DNA of 64,000 nt from Bog-473 sp963721585 (GTDB lineage Bacteria; Actinomycetota; Acidimicrobiia; Acidimicrobiales; RAAP-2), in NCBI GenBank assembly GCA_963721585.1, contig CAVRJN010000007.1, positions 248,001 through 312,000 of the forward strand, in the 5' to 3' direction. How positions within the stretch are numbered: position 1 is the stretch's first letter; the number at the start of each line of letters is the position of its first letter. Below the pieces are notes generated by a model, which saw only the letters and a list, made by a program, of their open reading frames with translations, was not told the DNA's origin and ran no database searches. Shown here piece by piece: positions 59,155 through 64,000 of the stretch. Position numbers and translations under genes: made by a program.

Positions 59155-60210
59155 CTACTCGACCGTCCAGCTCGAGCCGGAACGCAGCAGCGCCGCCACG
59201 TCGCCCAGCCCGCGCTTGCCCTGTGCGGCGGTGATCTGCTCCGACATCTGCGTGCCGTACTCGGGACGCTCGACGGCCCGGAAGACCCCGATCGGGGTCG
59301 GCTCGTAGGGGCCGCGTGCGAGGCGGGACAGCGCGAACGCGAGGCCGGGGTCGTCCCGCTTCTCGTCGTGGACGAGCAGGGCGTCAAGCCCCGCCTCGGC
59401 CACGGACACGATCTCGAGGCTGCCGTCGTCACGCTGGATCACGCCGCGCTCCTCGCCTTCGGCCCCGAACACGATCGGCTGGCCGTGCTGCAGCGGGATC
59501 AACATGTTCGCCCGGACGTCACGGCTGGTGATCTTCTCGAACGCACCGTCGTTGAAGACGTTGCAGTTCTGCAGGACCTCCACGAAGGCGGCGCCGTTGT
59601 GCTGGTGGGCCCGCCGGAACGTCTCCTGCATGTGGGCTCGGTCCATGTCGTGGGTCCTGGCGACGAAGGTGGCCTCGGCGCCGAGCGCCAACGACACCGG
59701 GTTGAACGGCGTGTCGACCGACCCGAACGGTGTCGACTTCGTGACCTTGGCCACCTCCGAGGTCGGTGAGTACTGGCCCTTGGTCAGCCCGTAGATCTGG
59801 TTGTTGAACATCAAGATGTTCAGGCGGACGTTGCGTCGCAGCGCATGGATCAGGTGGTTGCCCCCGATGGAAAGCGAGTCACCGTCGCCCGAGATGACCC
59901 ACACGTCCAGATCGGGGCGGGTGGTCGCCAGCCCGGTTGCGATGGCCGGCGCCCGCCCGTGAATGGAGTGCATGCCGTAGGTGTTCATGTAGTACGGGAA
60001 CCGGGCCGCACAACCGATGCCCGAGAGGAACACCGTGTTCTCACGGCGCACGCCGAGGTCGGGCATCAGCATCTGGACGGCAGCGAGAATGGAGTAGTCG
60101 CCGCAACCCGGGCACCAGCGGACCTCCTGGTCGCTGGACCAGTCCTTGCGGGCGGTGACGGGGACTGCGGTGGCGGTGGCGGTGGCGGTGGCGCCGTTGG
60201 ACTCGCTCAT
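59155..60210 (-). CDS. korB: 2-oxoacid:ferredoxin oxidoreductase, beta subunit (KorB-like)
   Basis: A 351-aa thiamine diphosphate subunit. The [4Fe-4S] ligands appear in RWCPGCGDYS (C33, C36) and SGIGCAARFP (C67) with a later Cys in LQNCNVFND. ThDP/Mg binding is in ISGDGDSLSIGGNHLIHALR and NNQIYGLTKGQYSPTS. With KorA it oxidises 2-oxoglutarate or a related acid to the acyl-CoA, reducing ferredoxin. The first residues are an (AT)n run from a GGTGGC hexamer repeat. ATG 60210 overlaps the korA stop (ATGA). The substrate cannot be fixed by sequence alone. Confidence 0.94.
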   Translation of the reverse strand: MSESNGATATATATAVPVTARKDWSSDQEVRWCPGCGDYSILAAVQMLMPDLGVRRENTVFLSGIGCAARFPYYMNTYGMHSIHGRAPAIATGLATTRPDLDVWVISGDGDSLSIGGNHLIHALRRNVRLNILMFNNQIYGLTKGQYSPTSEVAKVTKSTPFGSVDTPFNPVSLALGAEATFVARTHDMDRAHMQETFRRAHQHNGAAFVEVLQNCNVFNDGAFEKITSRDVRANMLIPLQHGQPIVFGAEGEERGVIQRDDGSLEIVSVAEAGLDALLVHDEKRDDPGLAFALSRLARGPYEPTPIGVFRAVERPEYGTQMSEQITAAQGKRGLGDVAALLRSGSSWTVE

Positions 60211-62084
60211 GACTTCCCTCCGAGCAGCGCCGTGATGGCTGCCTCGATCTCTCCGACGCGGAACGGCACACCCTGCATTTTGGACATGGTCTGGGCGTCC
60301 ACCAGGTACTCGGCGCGCAGGATGCGGCTCAGCTGACCGAGGTTCACCTCGGGGACCAGCACCTGTGTGTAGCGGTGCAGCACCTCGCCCAGGTTGGCGG
60401 GCAAGGGATGCAGGTGGCGCAGGTGGACGTGGGCCGCCTTCATCCCACGGGCCCGGATCCGCTTGACGCCCGCCGCGACGGCGGCGTAGGTGGAGCCCCA
60501 GCTCACGAGCAGCAGCTGGGCGTCCCCGGTCTCGTCGTTGATCTCGACCAGCGGGATGTCGGAGGCGATGCCGGCGATCCTGTCGCGACGGAGGTGCACC
60601 ATGCGCTCGTGGTTGACCCCGTCGTAGGAGACGTTCCCGGTTCCGTCCGCCTTCTCCAGCCCGCCGATGCGGTGCTCCAACCCGGGCAGCCCCGGCGGCG
60701 CCCACGGGCGGGCCAGGGTCTCGGGGTCGCGCACGTACGGCCAGAACGTCTCGGTGCCGTCGTCGTCCACGTGATTGGGCTTGGTGGCGAAGGCGGGCTC
60801 GATCGGCTCGAAGGAGTCGAGGTCGGGCAGGCGCCAGGGCTCGGCACCGTTGGCCAGGTAGCCGTCCGAGAGCACGATCACCGGCGTGCGGTACTTCACC
60901 GCCAGCCGGACCGCCTCGATGGCGACGGCGAAGCAGTCGCTGGGTGTCTGGGGCGCCAGGATCGGGAGGGGTGCCTCCCCGTGACGGCCGTACATGGCGT
61001 GCAACAGGTCGGCCTGCTCGGTCTTGGTGGGCAGCCCGGTGGACGGGCCGCCCCGCTGCACGTCGACGATGACGAGGGGCAACTCGAGGTTGATAGCCAG
61101 TCCGATCGTCTCGGACTTGAGATCCAGGCCCGGGCCGCTGGTCGTGGTGACACCCAGCGCGCCGCCGAAGGACGCGCCCAGGGCGGCGCCGATGCCGGCG
61201 ATCTCGTCCTCGGCCTGGAAAGTCCGGACGCCGAACTCCTTGCGCCGGCTCAGCTCGTGGAGGATGTCCGAGGCAGGCGTGATCGGGTAGCTCCCCAAGA
61301 ACAGGGGCACGCCGGCCATCCGGGAGCCGGCAATCAGGCCCCAGGCCAGCGCCTGGTTCCCGGTGACCTGGACGTACTCGCCCTTCTCGAAGGCGGCGGG
61401 ACGCACCTCGTAGTTGGACTCGAAGAGCTCCGCCGTTTCGCCGAAGTCGTATCCCGCCCGGAAGGCCCGGGTGTTGGCGTCGGCGACCAGCGGCCGGCCA
61501 CCGAAGCGCTCCGCGATCCACTCGACGGTCGGCTCGACCGGGCGGGTGTACATCCAGCTGATGAGGCCCAGCGCAAAGAAGTTCTTGGAACGCTCGGCGT
61601 CACGGGGCTTGACCCCGGCCTCCTTGCAGACCTCCTGCGTGATGGAGGTCATGGGCACCTCGTAGACCGTGTAGGCGGCCAGCGAGCCGTCGGTCAGGGG
61701 GTTCTCGGCGTACCCGGCCTTGGCCAGGTCACGCTCCTCGAAGGAGTCACTGTTGACGATGAGGACCGTCCCTTTGGCCATCAGCTCGATGTTGGCCTTG
61801 AGGGCCGCCGGGTTCATGGCGACCAGGACGTTGGGCGAGTCCCCCGGGGTCAGGATGTCGTGGTCCGAGATGTGCACCTGGAAGGCGGACACGCCGTTGA
61901 CCGTGCCGGCCGGGGCCCGGATTTCGGCGGGGAAGTCCGGGAAGGTGGACAAGTCGTTGCCCAGGAGGGCGCTGCTCGTCGTGAACCGGTCACCCGTGAG
62001 CTGCATCCCGTCGCCCGAGTCGCCGGCGAAGCGGACGATGACCTGGTCCAATACTTCTGTTCCGTGCTGCGTTCCCGATGCCAC
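60207..62084 (-). CDS. korA: 2-oxoacid:ferredoxin oxidoreductase, fused gamma-alpha subunit (KorA-like)
   Basis: A 625-aa subunit. The N-terminal gamma domain (about 10-190) has VIVRFAGDSGDGMQLTGDRF and TLSTFP-type residues; the alpha part has GNQALAWGLIAGSRMAGVPL, YPITPASDILHELSRR, EDEIAGIGAALGASFGGALG and TSGPGLDLKSE. This gamma-alpha fusion is normal in Actinobacteria (Rv2455c type), where it acts in the TCA cycle. GTG 62084 is preferred, with AGG about 7 nt upstream; the frame stays open to 62147. A minus-strand TAGGAT near 62206 could be the -10, leaving a leader of about 115 nt. Confidence 0.94.
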   Translation of the reverse strand: MASGTQHGTEVLDQVIVRFAGDSGDGMQLTGDRFTTSSALLGNDLSTFPDFPAEIRAPAGTVNGVSAFQVHISDHDILTPGDSPNVLVAMNPAALKANIELMAKGTVLIVNSDSFEERDLAKAGYAENPLTDGSLAAYTVYEVPMTSITQEVCKEAGVKPRDAERSKNFFALGLISWMYTRPVEPTVEWIAERFGGRPLVADANTRAFRAGYDFGETAELFESNYEVRPAAFEKGEYVQVTGNQALAWGLIAGSRMAGVPLFLGSYPITPASDILHELSRRKEFGVRTFQAEDEIAGIGAALGASFGGALGVTTTSGPGLDLKSETIGLAINLELPLVIVDVQRGGPSTGLPTKTEQADLLHAMYGRHGEAPLPILAPQTPSDCFAVAIEAVRLAVKYRTPVIVLSDGYLANGAEPWRLPDLDSFEPIEPAFATKPNHVDDDGTETFWPYVRDPETLARPWAPPGLPGLEHRIGGLEKADGTGNVSYDGVNHERMVHLRRDRIAGIASDIPLVEINDETGDAQLLLVSWGSTYAAVAAGVKRIRARGMKAAHVHLRHLHPLPANLGEVLHRYTQVLVPEVNLGQLSRILRAEYLVDAQTMSKMQGVPFRVGEIEAAITALLGGKS

Positions 62085-62250
62085 GGGCTGCCTCGTCTCA
62101 TGTCGTGGACGTCGAGAGTTTTGGCTCACTCCAGCGGGCCAGCGCACCCTGTCGCGACGGCGCGCGACACCCTGCGTCCGAATTGCTCGTTGGGCACAAT
62201 CCTAACCCGGGGCCGCGGAGGGCCATTTTCATACAGCCTTCATCTGTGTG

Positions 62251-62283
62251 CCGAGGTCCCGGGTAACCCGGGCCCCGCCTCGG
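62251..62283. repeat. strong GC hairpin between fba and korA
   Basis: CCGAGG (62251-62256) pairs with CCTCGG (62278-62283) around an inner CCCGGG-TAA-CCCGGG hairpin. It lies 42 bp after the fba stop and has no T-run in the fba direction, so it may be an mRNA 3'-end stabiliser or a factor-dependent stop site. Confidence 0.5.
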
Positions 62284-62324
62284 GAAGTACGGGCGGCGTA
62301 GCCGGGAGGCGGCCCCGCCAGGGG

Positions 62325-63395
62325 TCAGGCGACGGTGACCTCATTGTTCAGGTAGACGTCCTGCACGGAGTGGATGAGGGCCGCGCCCTCGGCCATCGGC
62401 CGCTGGAACGCCTTGCGGCCCACGATGAGACCCATGCCGCCGGCACGCTTGTTGATCACGGCGGTGCGGACGGCCTGGGCCAGGTCGTTGTCACCCTTGG
62501 ACTCGCCCCCGGAGTTGATGAGGCCGATGCGGCCGGCGTAGCAGTTGACGACCTGCCAGCGGGTGAGATCGATCGGGTTGTCGGTGGTGAGCTGGTCGTA
62601 GACGAGGGGGTCGGTCCGTCCGAACCCGACGGCCGTGTAGCCGCCGTTGTTCTCCGGCTGCTTCTGCTTGATGATGTCGGCCTCGATGGTCACGCCGAGG
62701 TGGTTGGCCTGACCGGTGAGGTCGGCCGAGACCTCGTAGTTGACGCCGTCCTTCGTGAAGGCCGAGTTGCGCAGGTAGCACCACAGCACGGTGAACATCC
62801 CCAGCTGGTGGGCCTCGGCGAAAGCGTCGGACACCTGCTGGAGCTCGCGGTCCATGTCGTCGGAGCCGAAATAGATGGTGGCACCCACTCCGACGGCCCC
62901 GAGGTCGAAGGCCTGGCTCACGGAGCCGAACATGATCTGGTCGTACGTGTTGGGCACGTGCAGGAACGCGTTGTGGTTCAGCTTCACGATGAAGGGGATC
63001 CGGTGCACGTACTTGCGAGAGGCCAGGCCGAGCGTGCCGAGCGTGGTGGCGACGGCGTTGCACTCGCCGGCCAGCGCGAGCTCAATGATGTTCAGCGGAT
63101 CGAAATACGCCGGGTTCTTCGAGAAGCTGGCCGCCGCCGAGTGCTCGATGCCCTGGTCGACCGGGAGGATGGAGACGTATCCAGTGCCGCCGAGCCGACC
63201 GTGGTTGAACAGCGTCCCCAGATTGCGCAACACCGATGGGTTGCGGTCGCTGTCGGTGAAGACCCGGTCGAGGTAGTCGGGGCCCGGGAGGGTGAGGTGC
63301 TCCGCCGGGAACGCCTTGGCCGTGTGGCCGAGGAGTGTCTCCGCATCGTCGCCGAGAAGCGCCTGGAGGTCGGTGCTCGAAGTGCTCGTGCTCAT
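62325..63395 (-). CDS. fbaB: class I fructose-bisphosphate aldolase
   Basis: A 356-aa DhnA-type class I aldolase. It splits fructose 1,6-bisphosphate in glycolysis and gluconeogenesis by a Schiff-base lysine. Landmarks are VSILPVDQGIEHSAAASF, PFIVKLNHNAFLHVPNTYDQ, GVGATIYFGSDDMDRE and RAGGMGLIVGRKAFQRPM. Two starts are possible: ATG 63404 (359 aa) and ATG 63395; minus-strand TAGCAT overlaps the first and is 7 nt before the second, which favours 63395 on a leaderless mRNA. The class I enzyme is the less common type in Actinobacteria. Confidence 0.93.
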   Translation of the reverse strand: MSTSTSSTDLQALLGDDAETLLGHTAKAFPAEHLTLPGPDYLDRVFTDSDRNPSVLRNLGTLFNHGRLGGTGYVSILPVDQGIEHSAAASFSKNPAYFDPLNIIELALAGECNAVATTLGTLGLASRKYVHRIPFIVKLNHNAFLHVPNTYDQIMFGSVSQAFDLGAVGVGATIYFGSDDMDRELQQVSDAFAEAHQLGMFTVLWCYLRNSAFTKDGVNYEVSADLTGQANHLGVTIEADIIKQKQPENNGGYTAVGFGRTDPLVYDQLTTDNPIDLTRWQVVNCYAGRIGLINSGGESKGDNDLAQAVRTAVINKRAGGMGLIVGRKAFQRPMAEGAALIHSVQDVYLNNEVTVA

Positions 63396-63402
63396 GCTGG
63401 TC

Positions 63403-63408
63403 ATGCTA
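63403..63408 (-). promoter_or_regulatory. -10 (TAGCAT) deciding the aldolase start
   Basis: Minus-strand TAGCAT overlaps the upstream ATG at 63404 and stands 7 nt before ATG 63395. If it is the -10, the upstream ATG is not transcribed. Confidence 0.45.
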
Positions 63409-63517
63409 CCGGAGGGTCAAGAAGGGTCCCGGGGGCCCGGTCCGCCACCCCTGACGTCTCGCCGCTCCATTCCACCCGTACGCTGGCCCCAGTCCGATTG
63501 CGTGTGAGGACGACGTC

Positions 63518-64000
63518 TTGAGCGAGCGGAGGCTGAGCGTTCTGGAATCCCGAGCAGGCGGGCCGTCGCGTCTGCGCCCGTGGGTGCTCCTCCTCGGCGC
63601 GGCCCTCGTGGTGCTGGTGGTGGTGGCCGTCGTAATGCTCGTGAACGGCTCGTCGGCGCCGAAGCACCCCGGTTCTGCGAACGGGGACTCGAGTTCGGCC
63701 AAGTCCGCATCGGGTTCGAGTGGCTCGGGTGGCCCGGCGGCCGCGTCGGGCTCCTTCCGCCTTGCGTCGGCCAGCCCGGCCGCGGGCGAAGAGAACGTGG
63801 CGCCCAACACCGCCATTTCGCTGACGTTCTCGGCTCCGGTGTCGCTGCGCGCCGCGGCGCCGACGCTCACCCCGGACATCGCCGGCAAATGGGTGCAGAC
63901 GAACGCCACCACGCTGACCTACGCCCTCGACTCGCCCCTCATCCCCTCCACGCAGATGGTGGTGACCATCCCTGGCGGCACGCACGGGCTGCGCTCGACG
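63518..64000 (+). CDS. membrane-anchored exported protein with Ig-like domain (runs off the window)
   Basis: The first 161 codons of a larger gene. A basic N-terminus is followed by a membrane helix (about 22-43, WVLLLGAALVVLVVVAVVML), then a Ser/Gly-rich linker and the start of a bacterial Ig-like domain (ASPAAGEENVAPNTAISLTF, then KWVQTNATTLTYAL). This layout is typical of actinobacterial L,D-transpeptidases and cell-wall-linked Big_5 proteins, but the catalytic part would lie beyond the window, so no function is given. TTG 63518 has GAGGA 7 nt upstream, and TACGCT (63479-63484) is a plausible -10. Confidence 0.7.
   Translation, partial: MSERRLSVLESRAGGPSRLRPWVLLLGAALVVLVVVAVVMLVNGSSAPKHPGSANGDSSSAKSASGSSGSGGPAAASGSFRLASASPAAGEENVAPNTAISLTFSAPVSLRAAAPTLTPDIAGKWVQTNATTLTYALDSPLIPSTQMVVTIPGGTHGLRST

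Noticed and set aside
60167..60193. Hexamer repeat (GCGGTG) as a phase-variation switch for korB
   Set aside because: The unit is a multiple of three and encodes a neutral (AT)n run near the N-terminus, so copy changes would not switch the gene off.
60375..63521. 1048-codon open frame on the plus strand opposite korA and fba
   Set aside because: Antisense to two well-supported genes; composition is a GC-skew artefact with no recognisable domain.

Overview
The window is GC-rich actinobacterial chromosome. A Pup-proteasome cluster, a TatA/TatC pair beside a HelY-like helicase, a DUF4193 protein, GarA/FtsR/bifunctional-nuclease genes and frequent GTG/TTG starts point to Actinobacteria, most plausibly Acidimicrobiia. 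This is inference from gene content; no 16S gene is present. I saw no tRNA or rRNA genes, IS elements or CRISPR arrays. All genes look chromosomal and mostly housekeeping.

Layout. 1-3612 (minus): tkt, tal and the 5' end of gnd, pentose phosphate pathway. 3674-5768 (plus): a hotdog thioesterase, three small membrane or unknown proteins and trmI. 5835-6071 (minus): a ferredoxin. 6260-16079 (plus): mpa-dop-pup-prcB-prcA-pafA-tatA-tatC-helY, the same order as in Mycobacterium tuberculosis but without pafB/pafC between pafA and tatA. 16127-17765: a two-domain ThyX-like gene with an apparent frameshift. 17766-24133: a possible small RNA, DUF4193, a GNAT enzyme, an RG-rich protein, HtrA, an NTF2-like protein, pyrophosphatase and a glyoxalase-like protein. 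24204-30278 (minus): a five-gene MacAB-like export operon in which three products share glycine-rich tails. 30279-31492: a gene-poor stretch with a palindrome and a promoter-leader-terminator module in front of a HelD-like RNA polymerase-recycling helicase (31493-33523).

33553-35321: an SDR and a fluoride riboswitch with two crcB genes. 35326-40498 (minus): gcvP behind a tandem glycine riboswitch, gcvT, a nuclease-like protein and an Rv1830-type MerR regulator. 40589-43308: an iron ABC transporter under an IdeR/DtxR box. 43403-45093: divergent thiG and thiD. 45107-50300: membrane proteins, an S9 peptidase and an AcuI-like reductase, the last two with apparent frameshifts. 50285-53593 (minus): lipoprotein, bifunctional nuclease, FtsR, GarA-like FHA protein, GcvH; together with the MerR gene and gcvP this is the mycobacterial Rv1826-Rv1832 neighbourhood, here split by about 10 kb. 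53640-56722: a GDP-mannose pyrophosphorylase/phosphomannomutase fusion and a CDP-alcohol phosphatidyltransferase. 56782-59123: DUF1015 and two small genes. 59155-62084: 2-oxoacid:ferredoxin oxidoreductase. 62325-63395: class I aldolase. 63518-64000: the start of an exported Ig-like protein.

Two themes recur. First, about twenty starts lie only 6-9 nt downstream of a TANNNT -10 hexamer, the geometry of leaderless transcripts, and this settles several start choices. Second, three genes are each broken by what looks like one extra base, which suggests sequence errors as much as real decay. RNA-level control is prominent (glycine, fluoride, a possible new attenuator before helD). The best candidates for something undescribed are the helD leader and the glycine-tailed export operon.
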